Assembly: GCA_029059925.1 (NCBI GenBank)
Contig: JAIDVA010000267.1
Span: 1 to 8,467, forward strand
DNA: 8,467 nt
Source of the DNA: Eubacterium sp.
GTDB lineage: Bacteria; Bacillota; Clostridia; Oscillospirales; Acutalibacteraceae
Reading direction: 5' to 3'
The notes under the pieces are model-generated. The model did no database searches and had not been told where the DNA came from. It worked only from the letters and a program-made list of their open reading frames with translations. Shown piece after piece: positions 1-6,631 of this stretch (position 1 is the first letter of the stretch; every line of letters starts with the position of its first letter). Position numbers and translations under genes: made by a program.

Positions 1-111
1 GTATACAATAATCCCCTCAACTTTGCAACAAATTTATTATTATCAATTATGAAGAAAGTGTAAATTGCCTGTAAACATTAAATCCGCCGACTGTATGCGA
101 CACGATAGGAC

Positions 112-140
112 TTGAAAAAAACTTCACAATGTAGTATTAT
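112..140 (+). promoter_or_regulatory. Candidate sigma-A promoter of the ligase-like gene
   Basis: A TTGAAA box at 112-117 and a TATTAT box at 135-140 are separated by exactly 17 bases, close to the sigma-A/sigma-70 consensus. Initiation would fall near 147 and leave a leader of about 100 bases before the ATG at 249. A second TATAAT lies at 160-165, but no good -35 sits at the right distance, so it is the weaker alternative. The arms CTTCAC (122-127) and GTGAAG (143-148) form a small inverted repeat around the -10 box and could be an operator or chance. The call rests on motif match only. Confidence 0.6.
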
Positions 141-236
141 GAGTGAAGATTTATGATTGTATAATTAGGTAATTAAAATATACAGGTGACGAAAAACAGC
201 GTTTTTTAAAGAAAATTTCACGTTTTAAAATTTAAC

Positions 237-241
237 AGAGG
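237..241 (+). promoter_or_regulatory. Ribosome binding site of the ligase-like gene
   Basis: AGAGG lies 7 bases upstream of the ATG at 249, at the usual Shine-Dalgarno distance, and supports that codon as the start. The rest of the leader (about 147-236) is AT-rich. It has one short AAAAAC/GTTTTT hairpin at 192-206, which is too A-U-rich to call a terminator. I recognise no riboswitch in it. Confidence 0.6.
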
Positions 242-248
242 TTAAAAT

Positions 249-1643
249 ATGAGCGAAAAAATCACTTGCCTTAAGCAGAGATATCGGGAAAATCCCGGTT
301 GGTATTGGCTTTTGGCAACAATATTTCTTTTCCCTATTCTGCCTGAATACGTAAGTCCGTTCATTCTTTTTATAGGATTTATTGTATTCAAGCGCCAATG
401 GACACGTGAGGGCAGAAAAGCCAAGGTTGGCACGCTGGGAAAAATAATGATGGGCTTTATGGCACTTGCACTTGTGAGTGCATTATGGTCAAGCACAAAA
501 TTTTCTGCTTTTTCAACTGCTATGCTTTGGTGGGGAATGTTTTTAGTTGAGGTTATGATTTATAACCTTGCAAGAACAAGGCAGAAAATTGACAGAATTC
601 TGTCATTAATGGTTATATCAGGCGGTATAAACGGACTCATCGGTACAATTCAGATTTGCACCTATACACTGCACAAATTTGATTATATACCAAAAAAGTT
701 TGTATTAACCACTCCTTTTTATAAAAATCTTGATAAGGCAGTATATGACTTTCTGCCGTTTGAAATAAGCACAAAGATGTGGACAACACGAGCAAGCGGA
801 TTTTTCTCAAATCCAAATCTGCTTTCAACCTATATGATTATTGTGTTCCCGATATCGATTTATCTTTTCTTGAATGCAAAATCGCGTAAGGAAAAGATAT
901 TTTATTTCATATTCAATGTTTTAATCAGTGCAGGATTAAGCTCAACAATGACACGTGCAGGCTGCTTTATCGCAATATTCGGATGGATATTTATGTTCAT
1001 CTTCCTTGCAAAAAAGTATGCAAAACCAATGTTCAAAATATTTATTCCTACAATTTGTGTCATTATTCCGGCTATTCTTACAAGATACGGCCTGATTTTT
1101 AAGACCGTAGGTAAGGTCAGCGGTGGCGGCAGCGGTGGTGCTGAGGCAAAAAAATCCTCGATAGCGCATTTTCAGATTTGGCAGAGCCTTATTGATTATC
1201 TTACAAGCCATGTAAAAGCGTTTTTCATCGGTCTCGGCTTTGGTGTTGAGGAGACAGGAAAGGTACTGCTTAATGAATACAATCTCAACAAGCCGCACGC
1301 ACATAACTTTATTCTTGAAACCTGGATGGAGCTTGGAATAATAGGCGTAATTCTTTTCTTTGTCGTTATTGTGTGCGCCTTCGGAAAAATGCTTGAAATC
1401 AATGCTAATAACGGCAAAAAGTTCACATTGGTATTTTGTGTTTTCACATCTATGATGACATATCTGCTGTTCGGTCTGACAGACTATATTTTCAATTCAC
1501 CAAAGCAGATTATACTTCTGTTCATCCTTCTGGGTTTGACACAGGCGATAAGCTACTGTTATGAAAAGACTATTATAACAGATTCGCATACACTGAAAGA
1601 GGTTGCTGTAAGAGACCTTGAAAATACCATTCATCAGAAATAA
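249..1643 (+). CDS. O-antigen ligase / Wzy polymerase-like membrane protein
   Basis: This is a 464-residue polytopic membrane protein with roughly 11-12 hydrophobic segments (about 17-49, 66-81, 93-138, 189-282, 359-378, 392-437). A large, probably extracytoplasmic loop spans about 283-350. The Wzy_C/WaaL-type pattern is visible: an FFSNPN stretch near 185-190, TRAG at 235-238, and H350-A-H352-N353 followed by an amphipathic segment and a membrane helix. In the WaaL family a histidine and arginines in the periplasmic loop are needed for transferring undecaprenyl-linked glycan. Such proteins polymerise or ligate lipid-linked polysaccharide outside the membrane, and in a Gram-positive cell the product would be a capsular or wall-linked glycan. 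A natural glycine linker (GGGSGG, 292-297) sits in the loop. The gene stands alone between its own promoter and terminator, with no glycosyltransferases beside it here. The superfamily is fairly secure; ligase versus polymerase, and the substrate, cannot be decided from the sequence. Confidence 0.8.
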   Translation: MSEKITCLKQRYRENPGWYWLLATIFLFPILPEYVSPFILFIGFIVFKRQWTREGRKAKVGTLGKIMMGFMALALVSALWSSTKFSAFSTAMLWWGMFLVEVMIYNLARTRQKIDRILSLMVISGGINGLIGTIQICTYTLHKFDYIPKKFVLTTPFYKNLDKAVYDFLPFEISTKMWTTRASGFFSNPNLLSTYMIIVFPISIYLFLNAKSRKEKIFYFIFNVLISAGLSSTMTRAGCFIAIFGWIFMFIFLAKKYAKPMFKIFIPTICVIIPAILTRYGLIFKTVGKVSGGGSGGAEAKKSSIAHFQIWQSLIDYLTSHVKAFFIGLGFGVEETGKVLLNEYNLNKPHAHNFILETWMELGIIGVILFFVVIVCAFGKMLEINANNGKKFTLVFCVFTSMMTYLLFGLTDYIFNSPKQIILLFILLGLTQAISYCYEKTIITDSHTLKEVAVRDLENTIHQK

Positions 1644-1658
1644 TAAATATGCAAAGGC

Positions 1659-1692
1659 AAAGAGCTGTGGTCAAAACCACAGCTCTTTTTTT
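1659..1692 (+). terminator. Rho-independent terminator
   Basis: A perfect 13-bp stem (1659-1671 with 1676-1688, AAAGAGCTGTGGT / ACCACAGCTCTTT) closes a CAAA loop. The right arm runs into a run of seven T (1686-1692). It begins 15 bases after the stop codon of the ligase-like gene. Read on the minus strand, the same stem is followed by TTTGCCTTTG, a poorer U tract. It may therefore also stop transcripts arriving from mutS2, less efficiently. Confidence 0.93.
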
Positions 1693-1748
1693 CGGTATTC
1701 CTTATAATGATAATTATTGTTTATATCAGTAAGTGCCGGTCAAATAAT

Positions 1749-1907
1749 CGTAGGGAGCGATGCCCACATCGTTCCGTTGGTATGTGGCGGTGCGATCTGG
1801 GCATCGCCCCCTACGAAATCATGTAATCTGCACCAACGTAGGGGCGAACATCGTTCGCCCGTAGGTACAACGATAATGTTGGCGGGCGCACAATGTGCGC
1901 CCCTACG
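1749..1907. repeat. Cluster of two head-to-head palindromic GC-rich elements
   Basis: Two related elements, 1749-1815 (67 bases) and 1837-1907 (71 bases), each start with CGTAGGG and end with CCCTACG, separated by 21 bases. In the first, the 18-base arms 1749-1766 and 1798-1815 are inverted copies with one mismatch. In the second, 1837-1861 and 1883-1907 are 25-base inverted copies with two mismatches, and each is itself a hairpin (GGGCGAAC/GTTCGCCC and GGGCGCAC/GTGCGCCC with 3-base loops). A smaller hairpin with one G-T pair, 1755-1774, lies in the first element. The GC content is far above that of the flanks. The design fits dispersed extragenic palindromes (REP/MITE-like). I recall GTAGGGGCG...CGCCC repeats as common in Clostridia intergenic DNA but cannot confirm this. 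An open frame across the region is judged spurious. Confidence 0.85.
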
Positions 1908-1951
1908 ATGTAAAATGCAACATCATTTAATACGCTAAACAATAATTTATA

Positions 1952-4321
1952 TTACTTCACCTTTGCAATTGTAACTCCGTTTTCGCCCTCGCCGTATTTA
2001 CCAAGACGATACTCGGATATATTCGGATGATGTCTGAGATAATCGGTAACTGCTGCTCTTAAAGCACCTGTGCCCTTGCCGTGGATAATACGAATTTCCT
2101 CAATACTGTTAAGAACACATTTGTCAATAAACAAACTAAGCTCTCCGATTGCCTCATCAACAGTCTCACCTCTGAGGTCAATTTCCGTTTTAACATCGGC
2201 ATCTGCACGCGAAGAAGTGCGATAAACATTATACTGCACAGGCTTTGGCTTTTCCTTAGGCTTATCAAGAATCATAATATCAGACAGCTTAACTCTTGTT
2301 TTCAGCATTCCCGACTTAACAAGGAGCTTGTCTCCAACCTCAACAACCTCGCCCTCGCCAATACCTTTGATAACGATTCTGTCACCAACCTTAGGCTCAC
2401 GCGGCAGCTTATAATCATAATCCCAGTTATCTGCAAGCTCAGCAGGATTGATAAGATCATCCATCTCGCCCATCTGTGATTTAACAGCACGGCGGGTTTT
2501 GCGTGCAATTTCTGTAGCGTTGGATGAATTCTGCTCTTTTTTGAGTTTTTCAAGCTCAAGCAGAAATTCGGACGATTTACGCTTTGCAGCCTCTATCAGC
2601 TTTTCAGCCTCTCGTTTTGCTCTGTCAAGTTCACGCTTTTTTAATGTTTCGATTTTATCCTTTTCAGACTGAGCCTTTTCCTCAATCTTTTTTGCACGTG
2701 CTGTCATTTCCTCGGCAATTTTTCGTTCATCCTCCAATGCCTGACGCGAGGTTTCAAGCTTTTCAAGAACGGACTCAAAGTCACGGTTATCTGAATTCAC
2801 AATACTTTTTGCATGCGCAACAACAGCCTTATCCATGCCAAGATGCTCCGAAATAGCAAAAGCATTTGATCTGCCGGGCACACCAATCAGCAGTCTGTAG
2901 GTAGGACGAAGTGTTTCAACATCAAATTCACAGCAGCCATTTATTACGCCTGCGGTGTCAAGTGCATACGCCTTAAGCTCGGCATAATGCGTTGTCGCAG
3001 CAATAACTGCACCCTTTGAACGCAGATTTTCAATGACTGACACGGCAAGTGCAGCACCCTCAACAGGATCAGTACCTGCACCAAGCTCATCAATAAGCAC
3101 AAGCGAATTGTTATCCGCCTTACTCATAATATCAATGATGTTAACCATATGTGATGAGAAAGTGGAAAGCGATTGCGCAATACTCTGCTCATCACCGATA
3201 TCAACCAGTATTTTATCAAACACAGATATGCGTGACCTGTCACCGGCAGGGATAAGAATACCGCACATTGTCATTGCAGTGAGCAGACCGAGTGTTTTAA
3301 GGGACACCGTTTTACCGCCCGTATTAGGGCCTGTAATTACAAGCGTATCATATTCATCACCAAGTGAAATATCTGTCGGCACCACCTTTTTGGGATCAAT
3401 CAGCGGATGACGTGCTTTTTTCAGATTGATAACGCCCTCTCTATTCAGGAGCGGTTTGGTTGCCTTCATTTTATATGCAAGATGTGCCTTAGCAAAAATA
3501 AGATTAAGCATAACAGCACTGTCAAATGAATGCTTGATTGACTCGGAAAATTCGCCTGCCTCGGCTGACAGCTCAAAGAGAATACGTGCAATCTCATCAC
3601 GTTCTTTACCCTGCAGGACTTTAATATCATTATTGGCATCTACTACAGATGCAGGCTCAACAAAAACGGTAGCACCTGTTGAGGAAGTATCGTGCACCAG
3701 ACCTGGAACATTCCCCCTGTTTTCAGCCTTAACAGGAACAACAAAACGGCCATTGCGCTGGGTTACAATAGCTTCCTGCAGATACTGCTGATAGTGAGCG
3801 GAATGAATCATAGAATCAAGCTTTTCACGTATTGAATTTTCCTTTGACCTTATTTTTCTGCGAATATCATAAAGCGTATCGGATGCCTTGTCAGAAATTT
3901 CCTCTTCATTAATAATACAGGTGAAAATTTTATTTTCAAGATACTTATTAACTGTAATTCCCTCAAAGAAAAAATCAAGGTTAGTCCTTACACCGCTGCA
4001 GTGATTATGCCACTCGTCAAGTGTTCTGAGCGAACGAAGGCAATATGCAATATCCAGCAGCTCCTTTGGATTGAGCGAGCCACCTGCGCCCGCTCTATGT
4101 AGCGGATTATTCACATTTTTAAGCCCTGAAAATGATGGTGCGCCAAAGCGTGCCAAAAGAGAAAAAGCATCCTCTGTCTGTGAAAGCAGCAGCTCAACCT
4201 CAGCCATATCAGCGGTCGGACGCAGTGACAGTGCAAGCTCTTTTGCATCATCGCAGGAGCATTCCTGTGCGAGCTTGTCTAAAATCAAATCAAGCTCGAG
4301 TGTTTTAAAATTTTTATCCAT
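1952..4321 (-). CDS. mutS2: MutS2 ATPase/endonuclease with Smr domain
   Basis: The 789-residue length is typical of the family. The order is: an N-terminal core and clamp/lever region without the MutS mismatch-reading domain (1-300), an ABC-type ATPase with Walker A GPNTGGKT (331-338), STFSSHM (386-392) and Walker B LVLIDELGAGTDP (407-419), a long charged coiled coil (about 515-600), a KOW-like small beta domain (about 641-690), and a C-terminal Smr domain with DLRG (715-718) and HGKG (747-750). MutS2 proteins are known for suppressing homologous recombination by binding branched DNA. In Bacillus subtilis MutS2 also binds collided ribosomes and splits or rescues them. The Smr motifs expected of an active nuclease are present. 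The ATG lies directly against the recO stop with no spacing, and AAAGGA at 4331-4336 lies 9 bases upstream. It is the last gene of the minus-strand operon and is intact. Confidence 0.97.
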   Translation of the reverse strand: MDKNFKTLELDLILDKLAQECSCDDAKELALSLRPTADMAEVELLLSQTEDAFSLLARFGAPSFSGLKNVNNPLHRAGAGGSLNPKELLDIAYCLRSLRTLDEWHNHCSGVRTNLDFFFEGITVNKYLENKIFTCIINEEEISDKASDTLYDIRRKIRSKENSIREKLDSMIHSAHYQQYLQEAIVTQRNGRFVVPVKAENRGNVPGLVHDTSSTGATVFVEPASVVDANNDIKVLQGKERDEIARILFELSAEAGEFSESIKHSFDSAVMLNLIFAKAHLAYKMKATKPLLNREGVINLKKARHPLIDPKKVVPTDISLGDEYDTLVITGPNTGGKTVSLKTLGLLTAMTMCGILIPAGDRSRISVFDKILVDIGDEQSIAQSLSTFSSHMVNIIDIMSKADNNSLVLIDELGAGTDPVEGAALAVSVIENLRSKGAVIAATTHYAELKAYALDTAGVINGCCEFDVETLRPTYRLLIGVPGRSNAFAISEHLGMDKAVVAHAKSIVNSDNRDFESVLEKLETSRQALEDERKIAEEMTARAKKIEEKAQSEKDKIETLKKRELDRAKREAEKLIEAAKRKSSEFLLELEKLKKEQNSSNATEIARKTRRAVKSQMGEMDDLINPAELADNWDYDYKLPREPKVGDRIVIKGIGEGEVVEVGDKLLVKSGMLKTRVKLSDIMILDKPKEKPKPVQYNVYRTSSRADADVKTEIDLRGETVDEAIGELSLFIDKCVLNSIEEIRIIHGKGTGALRAAVTDYLRHHPNISEYRLGKYGEGENGVTIAKVK

Positions 4322-5056
4322 TTATAGTATTCCTTTATAAAATTCAAGGGTTGGTAATTTTTTCTGTATTCGTGATAAAAGATATTTTTCACTGATTTGC
4401 GAAAGCAGAGCAAGGTTGTCCTGCGACAATGCAAATGAAAATATCTTTTTCGGCTCGGTAAGGCAGATAAAACGAATGGCTGTAATCACATTTTTTGGAC
4501 ATGGTATTGCACCCGCCTTGGGGCAGTTTTCGCAGTAAATACAGCCGTCAAGCGTATCGAAATACATCAAATCACTTTCATATACCGAGCAGTTTGCACA
4601 GGCAAGAATGTTCGGCATATAACCGCCCAGCGACAGCAATCTGAATTCAACCGCTGATTTGATAAGCCTGATATCCTTGCTGCTGTTACAAAGCAAATGA
4701 AGTGAGTTAAGTAAAACAGAGAGCATCTCAGGTGCAGGCTGCTCCTCCTCACAAAGCTCATAAGCAAGCTGTGCAAAATACTGTGCAGCAGCGAGCCGAA
4801 CAATATCCTTTCTTAAATCAAAAAAGACTTCTATCGGCACAGCATTATCGACTGTGAAGGCATCACGCCCGCGATAAAGCGAAAAATCAGAAAATGCAAA
4901 AAGTGAGGTTGACGAAGCAAGCCGGTTTTTCATTTGCTTTGCCCCGCGCACAAAAGCACGTACAAGTCCATAATCAGCAGTAAGGAGAGTAACTAAACGG
5001 TCACTCTCCCCTATAGTCTGTTCTCTGATTACTAAACCCTTGGTTGTAGTTGTCAT
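4322..5056 (-). CDS. recO: DNA repair protein RecO
   Basis: The 244-residue protein matches the usual RecO length. It has an N-terminal OB-fold region (about 1-80, with KGLVIREQTIGESDRLVTL typical of the family), a helical middle, and a four-cysteine zinc site made by C153/C156 and C172/C175, with C178 close by. RecO binds single-stranded DNA and SSB. With RecR it loads RecA at gaps during recombinational repair and can anneal complementary strands. The start overlaps the 3' end of the YqzL-like gene by 56 bases. The only upstream Shine-Dalgarno candidate is a modest AAGG (5066-5069) 9 bases before the ATG, so translation may partly depend on coupling to the small gene. The stop codon abuts the mutS2 start. 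Position after era is conserved in Bacillota. Confidence 0.94.
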   Translation of the reverse strand: MTTTTKGLVIREQTIGESDRLVTLLTADYGLVRAFVRGAKQMKNRLASSTSLFAFSDFSLYRGRDAFTVDNAVPIEVFFDLRKDIVRLAAAQYFAQLAYELCEEEQPAPEMLSVLLNSLHLLCNSSKDIRLIKSAVEFRLLSLGGYMPNILACANCSVYESDLMYFDTLDGCIYCENCPKAGAIPCPKNVITAIRFICLTEPKKIFSFALSQDNLALLSQISEKYLLSRIQKKLPTLEFYKGIL

Positions 5057-5150
5057 TCTGTTCTGCCTTTTCTTTTTCTTTATAGCTCAAATAGTCCTGA
5101 ACTGAGCCCGAGCGCCAAAAGCTCAGCCATTCTTTGTAATCGTAATCCAT
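5001..5150 (-). CDS. yqzL: YqzL-like small protein
   Basis: This 49-residue frame starts at the ATG at 5150 and ends in TGA at 5001-5003. The N-terminal half reads MDYDYKEW-LSFWRSGSVQ-DYLSYKEKEK, which resembles the YqzL family pattern of an aromatic-rich start, then F..(T/S)G.(I/V)..YL.YKE. In Bacillus, yqzL sits between era and recO, exactly as here. Its biochemical role is not established as far as I know. The C-terminal 20 residues are polar and lie in the overlap with recO. The frame has no alternative upstream start because a TGA lies at 5172-5174. No classical AGGAGG is present; GGCGGTG at 5156-5162 is the only G-rich stretch at a possible distance, and it lies inside an inverted-repeat arm. 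The evidence is gene order plus a short motif, so the call is likely but not certain. Confidence 0.68.
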   Translation of the reverse strand: MDYDYKEWLSFWRSGSVQDYLSYKEKEKAEQNDNYNQGFSNQRTDYRGE

Positions 5151-5153
5151 AAA

Positions 5154-5224
5154 TACACCGCCATTAAATTGTCAGGGCTTTGTAATCTCTGTCCTGCTCT
5201 AATATTTTATCCTATGGCGGTGTA
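5154..5224 (-). repeat. 11-bp perfect inverted repeat in the era/yqzL-like spacer
   Basis: TACACCGCCAT (5154-5164) and ATGGCGGTGTA (5214-5224) are exact inverted copies separated by 49 bases. On the minus-strand transcript the first arm begins 16 bases after the era stop and the second ends 3 bases before the ATG of the YqzL-like gene. If paired, the stem would mask the only G-rich ribosome-binding candidate (GGCGGUG). The enclosed loop contains a weaker CAGG/CCTG pairing (5173-5176 with 5192-5195). There is no U tract, so it is not a standard terminator. A control or mRNA-stability role is inference. Confidence 0.55.
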
Positions 5225-5240
5225 TAAAATTTGTGTTAAA

Positions 5241-6128
5241 TTAATCCAATCCGAAATTATGGATTAAGCCCTCACGGTTACGCCAGTCAAGCTTGACCTT
5301 AACCCAACAGTGAAGATTAACCTTAATCTGGAAAAAGCTCTCCAAATCCTGCCTTGCAAAGGTTGAAACCTTTTTGAGCATAGCGCCGTTTTTGCCTATA
5401 ACCATACCCTTATGGCTCTCGCGCTCACAGTAAATGGTAGCGTCAATATCAAGAATATCCTTATCCTGACGCTCGCTCATTTTTTCAACGGCAACAGCAA
5501 TTCCATGCGGTATTTCCTTATCCATAAGACGGAGTATTTTTTCACGTATAATCTCTGCAGCAAGCACCCTTTCAGGCTGGTCTGTCAAGGTATCGTCAGG
5601 GAAAAAGTGCGGTGATTCAAAGGCAAGCTTATCAAGCTCTGCCTTAAGCTCGTCAACATTGTCTCCCTCAGAAGCACTTACAGGCACAACTGCCTGAAAA
5701 TCAAAGAGTGAGGTTAAATAAACAATTCTGTTTAAAAGCTCCTCCTTATCCTTAATCATATCAATTTTATTGATTGCAAGGATAACAGGCATTTTCTGTT
5801 TTCTGAACATATCAAGAAGCTGCAATTCCTGCTCGTTGAGCTCGCCTCTGGGTTCGGTTAAAAACAGGCACGCATCAACGCCGCCTACTGTATCACCAAC
5901 GGCTTCATTCATCTTTTCACCAAGCTTGTTGTGTGCTCTGTGAAAGCCCGGAGTATCAGTAAAAACAAGCTGTGTCTCATCTTCAGTAAGAACACCCATA
6001 ATCTTTGTTCGGGTAGTCTGTGGCTTTGAGGATACAATTGCAATCTTTTGTCCGAGTATTCTGTTAAGTAAAGAGGACTTGCCGACATTCGGCTTGCCCA
6101 CAATTGCTATAAAAGCAGTTTTTGTCAT
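5241..6128 (-). CDS. era: GTPase Era
   Basis: The 295-residue protein has full family length. The TrmE-Era-EngA-type GTPase domain shows G1 GKPNVGKS (11-18), G2 TTR (38-40), G3 DTPG (58-61), G4 NKID (120-123) and G5 SAS (151-153). The C-terminal KH domain carries VIGKNGAMLKK (243-253) with its GxxG loop GKNG. Era is an essential or near-essential factor that binds the 3' end of 16S rRNA near the anti-Shine-Dalgarno and assists 30S maturation, at the membrane or on pre-ribosomes. All nucleotide-binding motifs are intact. Its ATG shares one base with the ybeY stop (TAATG), and GGGAG at 6136-6140 lies 7 bases upstream as its own binding site. Confidence 0.98.
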   Translation of the reverse strand: MTKTAFIAIVGKPNVGKSSLLNRILGQKIAIVSSKPQTTRTKIMGVLTEDETQLVFTDTPGFHRAHNKLGEKMNEAVGDTVGGVDACLFLTEPRGELNEQELQLLDMFRKQKMPVILAINKIDMIKDKEELLNRIVYLTSLFDFQAVVPVSASEGDNVDELKAELDKLAFESPHFFPDDTLTDQPERVLAAEIIREKILRLMDKEIPHGIAVAVEKMSERQDKDILDIDATIYCERESHKGMVIGKNGAMLKKVSTFARQDLESFFQIKVNLHCWVKVKLDWRNREGLIHNFGLD

Positions 6129-6631
6129 TATTCGTCTCCCATATAATAGCTGTTATTCCTCTTCCAACCTATCTGAGTTAAAACAGTCTCTTCCTTTTCT
6201 CTCATATGTACAGCCTCAAGTCCGCCGTCTTCATGGTCATAGCCAAGAAGATGCAGCATAGAATGAACGGTCAAAAAACCGATTTCACGCTGAAGCGGAT
6301 GATTATAAAGCTCAGCCTGCTCAAATGCCTTTTCCATAGAAATAACTATATCGCCAAGCATTTTTGCACCCGTGTCCATATTAACATCATATTCGCCGTT
6401 TTCTCCCAAAGGAAAAGACAGTACGTCTGTTTCCTTATCAATATTGCGATATTGACTGTTAAGCTCTCTTATCTGCTCGTTGTTCACAAAACGGACACTT
6501 ACCTCGGCAGGGCCTTCAAAATTCTCAAGCTCAAGCACTGCGTGACAGCAGCGTCTTATCAGCATACGAATACCTGTAGGTATTTTTACATCCTTCTGAT
6601 CATTTGAAATAATAACCTTTACTGAATTCAT
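6128..6631 (-). CDS. ybeY: Endoribonuclease / rRNA maturation factor YbeY
   Basis: The 167-residue protein matches the usual YbeY length of about 150-170. The signature H-x3-H-x5-H metal site is complete: H123, H127 and H133 in HSMLHLLGYDH. The DVLSFP motif is at 69-74 and LGDIVIS at 92-98. YbeY is a metal-dependent RNase implicated in 16S rRNA 3'-end maturation and 70S quality control, and it works with Era. The gene starts on a TAATG overlap with the end of phoH, behind a consensus AGGAGG. The neighbours on both sides are its usual genomic partners. Confidence 0.97.
   Translation of the reverse strand: MNSVKVIISNDQKDVKIPTGIRMLIRRCCHAVLELENFEGPAEVSVRFVNNEQIRELNSQYRNIDKETDVLSFPLGENGEYDVNMDTGAKMLGDIVISMEKAFEQAELYNHPLQREIGFLTVHSMLHLLGYDHEDGGLEAVHMREKEETVLTQIGWKRNNSYYMGDE

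Noticed and set aside
192..206. AAAAAC-AGC-GTTTTT hairpin in the leader as an attenuator/terminator
   Set aside because: The stem is only 6 bp and almost all A-T, too weak to terminate, and no competing antiterminator structure was apparent.
942..1304. 120-codon minus-strand open frame inside the ligase-like gene
   Set aside because: It is a shadow of the membrane protein; its cysteine/lysine-rich, low-complexity composition shows no domain.
1749..1907. CRISPR array
   Set aside because: The units are inverted pairs of differing sequence and spacing, not direct repeats with regular unique spacers, and no cas gene is present.
1717..1938. 73-codon plus-strand open frame across the convergent intergenic region
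   Set aside because: It is made almost entirely of the palindromic GC-rich repeats, has no ribosome binding site and follows a strong terminator. The frame is open only because the repeats lack stops.
3033..3791. Long plus-strand open frames opposite mutS2 (125 and 121 codons)
   Set aside because: They lie antisense to an intact, motif-complete MutS2. Their serine/alanine/threonine-rich composition is typical of reverse-strand shadows.
5154..5224. The era/yqzL-like inverted repeat as a transcription terminator
   Set aside because: The 49-base loop is too long and no U tract follows either arm, so it is kept only as a repeat/possible regulatory element.
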